Assembly (NCBI GenBank): GCA_036005845.1
Contig: DASYQD010000171.1
Location: 1-49,926 of the forward strand
DNA: 49,926 nt
Source of the DNA: DASYQD01 sp036005845
GTDB taxonomy: Bacteria > Acidobacteriota > Thermoanaerobaculia > Multivoradales > JAIOJS01
Direction of reading: 5' to 3'
Shown here: positions 9,214 through 18,061 of the stretch, one piece after another
Numbering within the stretch: position 1 is the stretch's first letter
How the letters are laid out: each line of letters starts with the position of its first letter
Made by a program: the position numbers and the translations under genes
Notes under the pieces: model-generated
The model's database searches: none
What the model saw: the letters and a program-made list of their open reading frames with translations, nothing else
Told to the model about the DNA's origin: nothing

Positions 9214-10263
9214 ATGAGAGAGCAAGACCTGGCCGTCGCGAGCACCGCCTGCGCCGCCGAGGTAGATGCGCCGCGCGCCGAGCGGATCGTTGCAATCACC
9301 ACCTCGCGAAGGGCGTCCCTCGTGCGCGGCGATCGCACCGTTGCAGCTACCACTCTCCTCCCGGCGCCCGGTGCGCGCGCCGTCGCTGCCTTCCGACCCG
9401 AGACCCGTCTCCGCGCCGCCGACATGCTGCTGCTGTTCACCCCCGGCACGATCTGGGGCGCCTCGTTCCTCTTCATCGCCGAAGGGCTCACCGCCGTGGG
9501 GCCCTTCGGCGTCGCCTTCCTGCGCATCGCCGTCGGCTGCTGCACGCTCCTGCTGCTGCCGGCGGCGCGCCGGCCGCTGCCGCCATCGGCGTGGCCGGCC
9601 GTGGCGCGGCTCGGCGTCGTCTGGTTCGCGCTGCCGCTCTCGCTGCTGCCGCTCGCCGAGCAGCGCGTCTCCTCGGCGCTCACCGGCATGCTCAACGGCG
9701 CGGTGCCGATCTTCGCCGCGGCGGCGGGCGCGCTGCTCACCCGCAAGCTGCCGTCGCGGCGGATGGCCGGCGGGCTCGGCGTCGGCTTGGCGGGCGCGCT
9801 GCTCGTCGCATTGCCGACGGTCCGCGAAGGCCGTTCGAGCGCCGCCGGCGTGCTGCTCGTGCTCGGCTCGATCGTCGCCTACGGTTTCGCCGTCCACCTC
9901 GCCAAGCCGCTGCAGCAACGGCACGGCGCGCTGCCGATCATCTGCCGCGCGCTCGGCGTCGCGGCGCTGCTCACCGCGCCGCTCGGTCTGCGCGACGTCG
10001 CGCACGCGCGCTGGTCGCCCGCGCCGCTGCTGTGCCTGGTGGCGCTCGGCGCGCTCGGCACCGGCGTCGCCTTCGTCATCCTCGCCACCGCCGCCGGCCG
10101 ACTCGGTGCGACGCGCGCCTCGGCGACCGCCTTCGTCATCCCCGGCGTCGCCCTCGCCCTCGGCGTCCTCGTGCGCGGCGAGACGGTGGCGTCGCTCGCC
10201 GTTCTCGGCGCTCTCCTCTCGCTCGCCGGCGTCGCCCTGCTGCGCCGCGCCCAGGATCCGTGA
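9214..10263 (+). CDS. EamA/DMT-family membrane exporter
   Basis: A ten-helix drug/metabolite transporter (EamA family) that probably exports an amino acid or related metabolite across the inner membrane. The transporter itself begins at the Met at 9424 (LLFTPGTIWGASFLFIAEGL, the typical first helix). The reading frame is open from 9121 with ATGs at 9202 and 9214. The extra 70 residues from 9214 look unlike a DMT N-terminus and have no good SD, so the true start may be 9424. Two tandem EamA halves are seen (about residues 71-205 and 215-350 from 9214). Its position divergent from a MocR regulator is a common pairing and predicts regulation by that protein. Confidence 0.85.
   Translation: MREQDLAVASTACAAEVDAPRAERIVAITTSRRASLVRGDRTVAATTLLPAPGARAVAAFRPETRLRAADMLLLFTPGTIWGASFLFIAEGLTAVGPFGVAFLRIAVGCCTLLLLPAARRPLPPSAWPAVARLGVVWFALPLSLLPLAEQRVSSALTGMLNGAVPIFAAAAGALLTRKLPSRRMAGGLGVGLAGALLVALPTVREGRSSAAGVLLVLGSIVAYGFAVHLAKPLQQRHGALPIICRALGVAALLTAPLGLRDVAHARWSPAPLLCLVALGALGTGVAFVILATAAGRLGATRASATAFVIPGVALALGVLVRGETVASLAVLGALLSLAGVALLRRAQDP
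9289..9352. repeat. Direct repeat GTTGCAnnnACCA, 51 bp apart
   Basis: GTTGCAATCACCA starts at 9289 and GTTGCAGCTACCA at 9340, with 10 of 13 bases shared. The 51-bp spacing is close to five helical turns. Both lie before the first plausible transmembrane segment of the EamA protein. If translation begins at 9424, they would sit in promoter/leader DNA and could be operators; if it begins at 9214, they are coding. Confidence 0.3.
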
Positions 10264-10301
10264 CTCGAACGACCGCAACGACCCCGACAAGGAGATCGAC
10301 G

Positions 10302-10790
10302 ATGAAACCCCGGCTCCACTACGCGAAGCACGCGCCCGGCGTCTACGAGGCGATGGACGCCCTCGACCAGTACCTCGCCAAGGCGAGCGTCGACGAGAAG
10401 CTGCTCCACCTCGTGCGCCTGCGCGCCTCGCAGCTCAATGGCTGCGCCTACTGCATCGACATGCACTGGAAGGACCTGCGCGCCCTCGGCGACACCGAGC
10501 AGCGTCTGGCCTCCCTCGACGCCTGGCGGGAGTGTCCCTACTACAGCGACCGCGAACGTGCCGCGCTCGAGTGGACCGAGGCGGTGACGCGTATCGCCGA
10601 CGGCCATGCTCCCGACACCGCGTACGAAGCGGCCCGCGCGCAACTCGGCGAGCGCGAGCTCTGCGACCTCACGCTCGCCATCGCGACGATCAACGCCTGG
10701 AACCGGCTGTCGATCGCAGCACGCCTCGTGCCGGGCGGCTACCAGCCGGCGCCCGTCGCGGTGGTCGCGGGAACGGCCGCCCTCTCTTGA
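10302..10790 (+). CDS. Carboxymuconolactone decarboxylase/AhpD-like protein
   Basis: A 162-residue protein of the CMD/AhpD superfamily, typically thiol-disulfide peroxidase accessory proteins or related small enzymes. The redox motif is CAYC in LNGCAYCIDMHWKDL (Cys at about residues 47 and 50, His about 54), the AhpD-type CxxCxxxH arrangement. EWTEAVTRIADGHAPD and the C-terminal AIATINAWNRLSIA block are family hallmarks. The ATG is preceded by AAGGAG with nine bases between. It lies 38 bases after the exporter gene on the same strand, so co-transcription is likely. Confidence 0.9.
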   Translation: MKPRLHYAKHAPGVYEAMDALDQYLAKASVDEKLLHLVRLRASQLNGCAYCIDMHWKDLRALGDTEQRLASLDAWRECPYYSDRERAALEWTEAVTRIADGHAPDTAYEAARAQLGERELCDLTLAIATINAWNRLSIAARLVPGGYQPAPVAVVAGTAALS

Positions 10791-10792
10791 GC

Positions 10793-11296
10793 TCAGCCCG
10801 CCTCGCCTGTTTCGCCTGCCGCTGCCGTCGCCTGTTCGACCAGCCGCCTTGACAGGTAGTAACCCCGCGCCACCATCAGGTCGAGCAGCGGACGAACGGC
10901 ATTGACCAGCCCCGCGCGCTTGGCGATGACGAGGATCCCGGCGCTGCCGTGGACGTGGAGCTTGTAGGCACTGACTGCGATGCGTCGCGCCTTGCGATCG
11001 TCGATGAGCACCGATCGTATTCCGCTCGCGTAAGCGGCTGCGATCGTCGCTGCTTCGCCGGCGCCGAGCTCGGCAGCCAGGAGCGGATCGGGCACGTTCT
11101 CGTCGATGACCTCGATCCAGTCTGCGTTCAGGATGGCCCGACAACCGGGCCGCTCCGGCCCGCCGGCGGACACCTCGTCTCGCACGGCGCGCGGCATGAG
11201 GACTCGCGGAAAGAGGTGTTGGAGGATAGGGAGGTGATCGACGAGGGAGAGCGCGATGAGGGGGCCGGTGTCGCTGACGACCGGCCTCTCAAGCAT
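10793..11296 (-). CDS. DUF3368 PIN-like toxin of a type II TA pair
   Basis: A 167-residue PIN-like protein of the DUF3368 group, predicted to be a metal-dependent ribonuclease toxin. Acidic residues of the PIN site are visible: VSDTGPLIAL (Asp9), ELGAGEAATIAAAYA (Glu about 81) and VLIDDRKARRIA (Asp about 98-99). The C-terminal block GILVIAKRAGLV with LLDLMVARGYYLS is typical of DUF3368. Its start overlaps the antitoxin stop by 8 bases, which implies translational coupling. It converges on the AhpD-like gene, with only 2 bases between stops. Confidence 0.9.
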   Translation of the reverse strand: MLERPVVSDTGPLIALSLVDHLPILQHLFPRVLMPRAVRDEVSAGGPERPGCRAILNADWIEVIDENVPDPLLAAELGAGEAATIAAAYASGIRSVLIDDRKARRIAVSAYKLHVHGSAGILVIAKRAGLVNAVRPLLDLMVARGYYLSRRLVEQATAAAGETGEAG

Positions 11297-11540
11297 CCGT
11301 GAGCTCCCGCTCCAGCTCCTCGCGCTCGAGGTCCGCCACCGGCACCTTCATGCGGCCGGCCCGAAACAGGAACTCGACTCGTGGCATCTCGCACAGGTCG
11401 GCCGCGCGTCCCGAGGAGAGGCGACCCATCTCGAAAAGCTTCAGCGCCAGGAGGAACTTGGCTTCGCGAGCGAACTCGTCCGGCGACTGGCCGGCAGCCA
11501 GCAGGACGCTGTCGGGCAACTCGAGGTGGATGCTCGCCAT
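11289..11540 (-). CDS. UPF0175-family antitoxin
   Basis: An 83-residue antitoxin of the UPF0175 family, which regularly precedes DUF3368 toxins. Seen: IHLELPDSVLLAAGQSPDEF, REAKFLLALKLFEMGRLSSG and RAADLCEMPRVEFLFRAGRM, the last forming the helix-turn-helix-like DNA-binding part. It probably neutralises the toxin and represses their shared promoter. The ATG at 11540 is the natural start; the open frame further upstream is the shadow of the M14 gene. A short gap of 83 bases to the upstream M14 stop must hold the operon promoter. Confidence 0.9.
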   Translation of the reverse strand: MASIHLELPDSVLLAAGQSPDEFAREAKFLLALKLFEMGRLSSGRAADLCEMPRVEFLFRAGRMKVPVADLEREELERELTDA

Positions 11541-11589
11541 CGTGCAAAGGTACCACCGGGGTGACGTCAGAGTCTCGTTACCGCAACGC

Positions 11590-11636
11590 GCCAGCCCGAA
11601 TACAGGGGCCTTTCGTCTGACCGCTATCGGGCTGGC
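11590..11636. repeat. 10-bp inverted repeat between M14 gene and TA operon
   Basis: GCCAGCCCGA at 11590-11599 is matched by its exact reverse complement TCGGGCTGGC at 11627-11636, with a 27-base loop. It spans the end of the M14 gene and the upstream region of the antitoxin. It could be a terminator without a T-tract or an operator for the TA pair. Confidence 0.4.
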
Positions 11637-14600
11637 ACTTGAGCCTTGCCGCCGCCGAGCGCATTCCCGGCGAGGAGCGCGTTCCACACCAGCGGGTGCG
11701 TGCCGATCGTTTCGCCGCGCCAGATCGGGTTGATGGCGAAGAGCACCACCTGTCCTTGGCCGAGCGGCGCGCGCACGACGGCCGCGCGCTTCGCCAGGTC
11801 GCCGCCGTGCTCGAGGAGGCCGGAGAGCAGCAGCTCGTCGGCGTCGCCGAAGCGCAGCAGCGTGCGGGGGCGGAGCGCTTCGGGGATGACGAACGGGTTG
11901 TCGCGCACTTCTTCGGCGGAGAGTGGGCGCGCCTCCCAGCGCTCGACCTTCGGCGCGTCCGCGCGCGGCTTGGGCGCCGGCCGGCCGATGACGAGGTCGG
12001 CGTCGTCGGGGCCGCCGCGGCCGGTGGGGCGCTCGCCCTCGTTGCGCGACCAGCCGCGGAAGGCGGCGTTGCTCAGCTCGAAGCTCATCCCCTCGGAGCT
12101 GTAGACGGCGAGCGCGTCGCCGAGGCCGTCGGCGATCGGCGAGGCGGCGTCGGGGAAGCGCGCCTGCAGCACGCTGCCGACGACCTTCAAGCTGCCCGAG
12201 TCGGCGACGCGCACGCCGGGGGCGAAGCCGCGCTCGACGAGGAGTTGCGCCGTGTCCTCGGCCGCGATCAGCGTGCCGCCGCCTTCGACGAAGGAGCGCA
12301 GGTGCTCGAGGCCGGTGAGCCCGAGGCCGGGCCGCATATCGTCGGTCGCGTCGATGGTGAGGTTCGGCGTCTCCGGTGTCACCTTCCACGGCAGCGGCTC
12401 GCCCCACGCCGTCGGCGCGCCATTGACGATCATCGTCTGCGGGATGCCGACGGGCGGGAAGAGGATGGCGTCGAAGCGGGCGCGCAGGTTGGCGTCGGCG
12501 GCGACGTCCTGGGTGCTGATGTACTCGTAGGGCACCTTCAGCCAGTCGAGGCGCTGGCGCCACCAGCCTTCGGTCTGCGTATCCTGCCAAGTGTGGAGTA
12601 GGGCGAGGCGCGGCTTGGCGACCGGTCGCGTGTCGACGTGCGGCGCGGCGGCTACCGCATCGACGCTGACGCCGAAGTCGGCGGTGGCCTTCTTCAACGC
12701 GTCAGCGTCGGCGCCACGCACGATCCAACTGCCGCGCGGGTAGTCGCGTTTGCCGGCCTTGAAGGACGCCGTTGACGCCTCGACGGTGGCGTCGCCGAGC
12801 GCGTAGCGCAGCGAGATGAGCGCGTCGTCGCCGCGGTTGGCGATGAGAAAGACCGGGCCGCCGCCGTCGACGCCGCCCGCGAGCTGGAACGGCGCCGCGA
12901 CAGGCTTGCCCGCCGCCGCGAGCACCTTCGCGTCGGTGACCCGCACCACCTCGGTGCCGAAGAGATCGCCGAAGCTCCAGCCGGTGTCGTCGTAGGGATG
13001 CTTCTGCGGGTCGTCGGGGCTCCAGAACTGGCGATCGAGGAGCGCGTCGGCGATGCGGCCGTAGGGCTGGTCCATGCGCACGACGAAGGAGCCGGCGGGG
13101 AAGGTGCGCTTCGCGGGCGCCGGCTTGGCCTGCTTGTCGTCGGTCTTGCCCGCGGCGGGCTTCGCGTCGGTCGGCTTCGCCGCGTCGGCCTTGCCCTCGC
13201 CTTTGCCCGCGGGTGCCGGCACCTCGACGGTGAACGGCGCCTCGACGCGCGTGATCTCGACGTGCTGCGCCTGCAGCACACGCAGCAGCTCGGCCTGCGC
13301 GCCCGGCCGCCGCGAGTCGGCGGGCAGCACGTAGGCGGCTGGACCCTCGCGCTTCGGCTTTTCGATCGCGCGCTTCCCCTTCTGCCAGAAGTTGCGCAGC
13401 AGCAGCTCGCGGTTCTCGCCGGTGAAGGCGAGCGAGACGAGCAAGCCCGTCTCCTCGTAGTTGTTGTTGTCGCGCTGCGACCACTTCACCTCGGGGTAGG
13501 GCGGGTCCTGGCGATACCACGTGCGGCCGGTGTCGTCGGCGTCGAGCTCGCGCACCACGGTGTCGGCGCCCCCGTTGCCGAAGGTCTCGTAGAGGCGCGA
13601 GACGCCGTTGTGCATCGCCGCCATGAACATCAGGTAGCCGGGGCTCCAGGTGTCGAAGGTGCCGTGGGTGTAGACGCCCGGCATCCCGAACTTCGTCATC
13701 TCGGCGACGTTGGTCCAACCGAAGAGCTGCCACTCGTTGGTGAGGATGGGATCCACCCAGGCGTTGTACGGCCCGTCGCCCACCGTGTTGTCGTAGAGGA
13801 ACGGCACCGATTCGTGGAGGTCGTGCAGCACTTGCGCGTGCCAGCCGAGGTAGGTGTCGAGCACCTGCCGCGAGAGCGACAGCGTCAGCGCCATGGCGTC
13901 GCGGTTGTTGTCGTGCGCCACGTAGTGGCCCCAGTAGACAAGGTCGGGCATCGGCGCGGTGGGGTGCGCGAGGTGCCAGCGGTAGAGGTCGACCATGCGG
14001 TCGCGGCCGTCGACCTCCACGACCGGCGTGATCAGGGTGATGACGTGCTCGCGGATGTCGCGGATGTACGGGCTCTCGTCGACGGCGAGGCGGTAGGCGA
14101 GCTCCATCAGCGCCGTCGGCGCGCCGGTCTCGGGCGAGTGGATGGTGCCGGTGATGTAGTAGACGGGAACCGTCGAGGCGAAGAGCGGCTCGGCCTTGGC
14201 GTCGTCCAGACCGAGCGTGCGCGGGTCGGCGAGCTGCGCCAAACGCGCGTCGTTCGCTGCGCGGTTCTTGAGGTTCTCTTCGGAGGAGATGGCGACCACG
14301 ATGCGCTCGCGCCCCTCTTCGCTCTTGCCGATCGAGAACACCTGCACCCGCGGCGTCGCCGCGGCGAGCATGCGGAAGTAGCGGTGCACGTCGGCCGAGT
14401 AGGGCAGGTAGTTCGGCGCGCCCGCGACGTCGCCGAGCACGGCACTCGGTGACGGCACCGTCGCCGAGGCCGGCAGGTAGTCGGTGAGCGGCGAGTTGAA
14501 CTCCGGCGCCGTCGTGTACTCCTTGATCTTTGCCGTCGCCGCCGCGTCGATGGGCTGGCTGCGATCGGGCGCGAGGCGCGCCGGCACGCGCGGCTGCGCA

Positions 14601-14665
14601 TCGGCGGCGGCGGCGAAGAAGGCGAGGCAGGCGGCGGCGAGCGAGGCGGCGAACGAGCGGCGCAT
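11624..14665 (-). CDS. Large secreted M14-family zinc carboxypeptidase-like protein
   Basis: A 1013-residue exported metallopeptidase. A signal peptide (1-23) is followed by an M14 catalytic domain (about 60-400). The zinc motif HxxE is His176-Ser-Pro-Glu179 in TGTIHSPETG, and a later HDLHE block (281-285) could supply the third ligand. An Ala/Lys/Pro linker (about 500-540) separates it from a C-terminal region that includes a class I amidotransferase-like fold (LALLHTWQDTQTEGWWRQRL, then FVEGGGTLIAAEDTAQLLVE). Such large M14 proteins are common in Acidobacteriota. GGAGGT precedes the ATG by six bases. It is divergent from the M20-like gene, and both probably act in extracellular peptide breakdown. 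Confidence 0.9.
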   Translation of the reverse strand: MRRSFAASLAAACLAFFAAAADAQPRVPARLAPDRSQPIDAAATAKIKEYTTAPEFNSPLTDYLPASATVPSPSAVLGDVAGAPNYLPYSADVHRYFRMLAAATPRVQVFSIGKSEEGRERIVVAISSEENLKNRAANDARLAQLADPRTLGLDDAKAEPLFASTVPVYYITGTIHSPETGAPTALMELAYRLAVDESPYIRDIREHVITLITPVVEVDGRDRMVDLYRWHLAHPTAPMPDLVYWGHYVAHDNNRDAMALTLSLSRQVLDTYLGWHAQVLHDLHESVPFLYDNTVGDGPYNAWVDPILTNEWQLFGWTNVAEMTKFGMPGVYTHGTFDTWSPGYLMFMAAMHNGVSRLYETFGNGGADTVVRELDADDTGRTWYRQDPPYPEVKWSQRDNNNYEETGLLVSLAFTGENRELLLRNFWQKGKRAIEKPKREGPAAYVLPADSRRPGAQAELLRVLQAQHVEITRVEAPFTVEVPAPAGKGEGKADAAKPTDAKPAAGKTDDKQAKPAPAKRTFPAGSFVVRMDQPYGRIADALLDRQFWSPDDPQKHPYDDTGWSFGDLFGTEVVRVTDAKVLAAAGKPVAAPFQLAGGVDGGGPVFLIANRGDDALISLRYALGDATVEASTASFKAGKRDYPRGSWIVRGADADALKKATADFGVSVDAVAAAPHVDTRPVAKPRLALLHTWQDTQTEGWWRQRLDWLKVPYEYISTQDVAADANLRARFDAILFPPVGIPQTMIVNGAPTAWGEPLPWKVTPETPNLTIDATDDMRPGLGLTGLEHLRSFVEGGGTLIAAEDTAQLLVERGFAPGVRVADSGSLKVVGSVLQARFPDAASPIADGLGDALAVYSSEGMSFELSNAAFRGWSRNEGERPTGRGGPDDADLVIGRPAPKPRADAPKVERWEARPLSAEEVRDNPFVIPEALRPRTLLRFGDADELLLSGLLEHGGDLAKRAAVVRAPLGQGQVVLFAINPIWRGETIGTHPLVWNALLAGNALGGGKAQVPAR

Positions 14666-14780
14666 GCGTAGACCTCCAGGGCCGGTGCGGGACTCGACGG
14701 AGCGGCGCGATGCTAGCGGAGAGCGCGGCACGTTTGGGTGACGTGACGCAGTGAACGGAGGCGGTGTTAGCCTCGCTTTC

Positions 14781-16295
14781 ATGCAGAACCAACTCGTTCG
14801 CGGATCTCGCATCGTGACCGCGGCTGTCGTCGCAGTGCTCGCCGCCTTCGCCGGTGCCCGCCGTTCGCAGGCAGCCGACGACGCCTTCGCCGACGTCCGC
14901 CACGAGGTCGCTTCGCGCCACGACGAGGCGGTGAAGCGGCTGCAGGAGTGGATCGCGCTGCCGTCGATCGCGGCCGAGGATCGCAACTACCCGGCCGGCG
15001 CCGAGCACATGGCGAAGCTCGCCCGCGACGCCGGCTTCCAGCAGGCGACGGTCCTCACCACCGAGGGCAAGCCGGGCGTCTTCGCGACGCTCGACGCCGG
15101 AGCGGCGAAGACGGTCGGGCTCTACTTCATGTACGACGTCAAGCAGTTCGATCCCGCCGAGTGGAGCTCGCCGCCGCTCGAGGCGCGTCTCGTCGACAAG
15201 CCCGGCCTCGGCAAGGCCGTCGTCGGCCGCGGCGCGGTGAATCAGAAGGGGCCCGAGGCGGCGTTCCTGGCGGCGTTGCACGCCATCCGCGGCGCCGGCC
15301 ACAAGCTGCCGGTCAACCTCGTGCTGGTCGCCGAGGGCGAGGAGGAGATCGGCTCGCCGCACATCGGCCAGCTCGTCCACCGGCCCGAGGTGGAGGCGGC
15401 GCTGCGCAAGTGCGTCGGCGTGTTCATGCCCGCGGCGTCGCAGGACCCGACCGGCATCGTGACGGTGAGCCTGGGCGCCAAGGGAGTCGTCGAGCTCGAG
15501 CTGGTGTCGAGCGGCGAGCGCTGGGGTCGCGGCCCGGGCAAAGACATCCACTCGTCGTTGAAGGCGATGGTCGACAGCCCGGCGTGGCGGCTGATCAAGG
15601 CGCTCGACACGCTGGTCTCGGCGGACGGCAACACCATCACCATGGACAACTACCCTCGACCGCGGCCGCTCAGCGCCGACGAGCGGGCGATGATCGCCGA
15701 GGCGTCGCGGCGGCGCAGCGAGGCGGAGGCGAAGAAGCTCTACAGCGTCGAGCATTGGATCGACGACCTGCCCTGGCAGCAGGCCAACGAGCGGCTCGAG
15801 TCGCAGCCGACGGTGAACATCGAGGGTCTGGTGGGCGGCTACACCGGGCCGGGCGGCAAGACCGTCTTGCCGCACCGCGCGGTGGCGAAGATCGACATGC
15901 GTCTCGTGCCCGACATGAAGATGGCGGATGCCGTGGCGGCGCTGCGCGCGCACCTCGCCAAGCGCGGCTTCGGCGATCTCGAGGTGAACGTCACCGGCGG
16001 CTACGACCCGACGAGCACGGCCGCCTCGGCGCCGCTCATCCAGGCCCAGGTCGCGGTGTTGAAGCGCGCCGGCATCGAGCCGGTGATGTGGCCGCGCAAC
16101 GCCGGCTCCTACCCGGGCTACGTCTTCACCGACGCGCCGCTCAGCCTCGCCGCCGGCCACTTCGGCCTCGGCCACGGCAGCGGCGCGCACGCTCCCGACG
16201 AGTACTACGTCATCGAGTCGACCAACCCCGACGTGCAGGGCTTCGACGGCGCCGCGATGTCGTTCGTCGAGTACCTGTACGAGCTCGGGAAGTAG
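14781..16295 (+). CDS. M20-family peptidase-like protein with substituted metal ligands
   Basis: A 504-residue exported protein with the M20/ArgE/DapE fold, normally a two-zinc exopeptidase or deacylase. A signal peptide ends near SQAADD. The catalytic Glu block is intact (EGEEEIG, 185-191), as is the last ligand (His470 in GSGAHAPDE). However, the usual HxD motif reads MYD (Met117-Asp119) and the usual GRGAxDDKG reads GRGAVNQKG (Asn154). Two of five canonical metal ligands are therefore replaced. The rest of the motif environment (KQFDPAEWSSPPLEA) is well kept, suggesting a specialised subfamily, not decay. The ATG at 14781 fits the signal peptide; an upstream GTG at 14751 is less likely. 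Confidence 0.85.
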   Translation: MQNQLVRGSRIVTAAVVAVLAAFAGARRSQAADDAFADVRHEVASRHDEAVKRLQEWIALPSIAAEDRNYPAGAEHMAKLARDAGFQQATVLTTEGKPGVFATLDAGAAKTVGLYFMYDVKQFDPAEWSSPPLEARLVDKPGLGKAVVGRGAVNQKGPEAAFLAALHAIRGAGHKLPVNLVLVAEGEEEIGSPHIGQLVHRPEVEAALRKCVGVFMPAASQDPTGIVTVSLGAKGVVELELVSSGERWGRGPGKDIHSSLKAMVDSPAWRLIKALDTLVSADGNTITMDNYPRPRPLSADERAMIAEASRRRSEAEAKKLYSVEHWIDDLPWQQANERLESQPTVNIEGLVGGYTGPGGKTVLPHRAVAKIDMRLVPDMKMADAVAALRAHLAKRGFGDLEVNVTGGYDPTSTAASAPLIQAQVAVLKRAGIEPVMWPRNAGSYPGYVFTDAPLSLAAGHFGLGHGSGAHAPDEYYVIESTNPDVQGFDGAAMSFVEYLYELGK

Positions 16296-16303
16296 CTCGT
16301 GCG

Positions 16304-16332
16304 GCGGGCGCGGGCTCGCTGCCGCGCCGCCG
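16304..16332. terminator. GC-rich hairpin between convergent genes
   Basis: GGCGGGCGCGG (16304-16314) can pair with CCGCGCCGCC (16323-16332) with one bulged G and an 8-base loop. It sits in the 41-bp gap between the convergent M20-like and WD40 genes. No T-tract follows, so termination is only a suggestion. Confidence 0.4.
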
Positions 16333-16336
16333 ATGG

Positions 16337-17923
16337 CTACTGCGAGATCTGGAACGCCGCGTCGACGACCGCGATGCTGCCCGTGCGAGGCGTGCCGTCG
16401 CTCGGGTCGACGTGGTAGCCGACGCCGCCGTCGCCGACGCGGATGTCGGTCGTCGGGTGGATCCATTTGTCGTTGGCCGATGCCCTCCAAGCGCAAGCCG
16501 GCGCCGTGTAGACGTAGAAGCTGCCGTCGCCACCTTGCGGTCCAAAGCTTGCGCTCTGCGGCTGGAACAGGGCGTAGCAGCCATCGCCCGTGCCGCCCAA
16601 GTTGACGAGGAAGGCCTGGCCGGCAGCGGTGATCTGGCCGACGATGCTGTCGTAGCCCGTCTTCTCGCCGCTGCCGGCGGTGGCGTAGCCGTCGCTGACG
16701 GTGAAGCTCACGGTGCCGTCGCCGGTGCCGCTGTCGGGGCCGATGATGGTGATCCACGGCACGCGGCTGGCCGCGCTCCAGCCGCAGCCCGCCGGCGCCG
16801 CGATCTGGAAGCTGCCGCTGCCGCCGCCGCGCGGGACGACGACGTTGTCGGGCATCAGGCTCGTCACGCAGCTCGTGTCTGGGAAGCCGGCGAACGCCAC
16901 GGACATGCCGTGGGCGTAGGCGAAGGCGCCGTTGCCGGGAGCGATCGCCAGGTCGCCGGCGCCGGTGTCGGTCTCGCCGTCGTACGTCACCCGCGGCGGC
17001 GGCCCGGCGGTGGGCTTGTCGGCGCTGATCGGCCAGAAACGGATCGTGCCCGTCGAGTCGGTGAAGCCGTTGGTGAAGTTCTCGTTGGGGTCCGAGCCGG
17101 TGGAGACGAGAGTCGAGCCGTCGCTGGTGAAGGCAAGCCGGGAGACGTCGCCGGTGCGCTTGGTCGTGCGCAGCAGCGAGCCGTCCTTCACGGAATAGAG
17201 CTGGATGGTGTCGTCGTAGCGGTAGTCGCCGAGACCGTTGCCGGCGATCGCCAGCGTGCCGCCGTCGGGTGTGAAGGCGAAGGCGTGGCGCGTGCCGCCC
17301 AGGTGCCAGAGCAGCTTGCCGTCGGCGCGCCAGATGTCGAAGCCGCGCCTGCCGACCGCCGCGACGAGGGTGGCGTCGGGCGACAAGGCGCATCCCACGC
17401 CGCCGCCGCTGAAGGTCGTGGTGATGACGCCGTCCTCGACGCGGATCAAATGGACGAAGACGTTGTTGTAGCCCGAGCCGGCGCCGGTGCCGACGAGGGT
17501 CAGCCCGTCGGGCGAGTAGTGGACGTCGGCGAGGCCGACGTTGATGGTGCGGACGAGCGCGCCGTCGCTGACGCGCCAGAGCTTGAGGCTGCTCCCGGCG
17601 GCGGCGAGGACCTGGCCGTCCGGCGAAAAGTCGAGAGCGTTCGGCCCCCGACATCCGACGCCGGAGCACTGGACGATCGTGCGCACCAGCGCGCCGTCGG
17701 AGGCGCGCCAGATCCTGGTCGTGCGGTCGGCGCTGCCGGAGGCGACGAGCGTGCCGTCGGGCGAGATGGCGACCGACTGCACGAGCCCCGTGTGCGTGCC
17801 CTGCCAGCGGATGTCGGGCGGCCCCTGCGCGGCGGCGGGCGGCGCGAGGATGACGGCGAGAGCAGCGGTGATTGCGGCGGCGAGGAGGGAACGGAGCAGG
17901 GAGGAGCGAAGGGCGGGTCGCAT
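16337..17923 (-). CDS. Secreted WD40-repeat protein with C-terminal BACON-like domains
   Basis: A 528-residue exported protein. A signal peptide (1-33) is followed by WD40 repeats (about 36-350), for example SVAISPDGTLVASGSADRTT and ALDFSPDGQVLAAAGSSLKL. Residues 370-528 form two beta-sandwich repeats of the BACON type, each with the pattern Cys-x-Trp followed by ITI or HPT (GCGWSAASRVPWITI; ACAWRASANDKWIHP). BACON domains usually bind carbohydrate or mucin-like surfaces. The SD CGGAGG lies 7 bases before the ATG. It is probably a periplasmic or surface interaction protein; the ligand is unknown. Confidence 0.88.
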   Translation of the reverse strand: MRPALRSSLLRSLLAAAITAALAVILAPPAAAQGPPDIRWQGTHTGLVQSVAISPDGTLVASGSADRTTRIWRASDGALVRTIVQCSGVGCRGPNALDFSPDGQVLAAAGSSLKLWRVSDGALVRTINVGLADVHYSPDGLTLVGTGAGSGYNNVFVHLIRVEDGVITTTFSGGGVGCALSPDATLVAAVGRRGFDIWRADGKLLWHLGGTRHAFAFTPDGGTLAIAGNGLGDYRYDDTIQLYSVKDGSLLRTTKRTGDVSRLAFTSDGSTLVSTGSDPNENFTNGFTDSTGTIRFWPISADKPTAGPPPRVTYDGETDTGAGDLAIAPGNGAFAYAHGMSVAFAGFPDTSCVTSLMPDNVVVPRGGGSGSFQIAAPAGCGWSAASRVPWITIIGPDSGTGDGTVSFTVSDGYATAGSGEKTGYDSIVGQITAAGQAFLVNLGGTGDGCYALFQPQSASFGPQGGDGSFYVYTAPACAWRASANDKWIHPTTDIRVGDGGVGYHVDPSDGTPRTGSIAVVDAAFQISQ

Positions 17924-18061
17924 GGTGGGCCTCCGGGTGGAAGATGGGAGACGCAGCCCGGCGGCCGTGGCAGCAATCCGCGCGCCACGCGGGCGTGACG
18001 ACCACCAACAGCCGGGGGGGGGCCGCGAGCGCTACGATGGCCGGCGAGGAGGAGCAGGACA

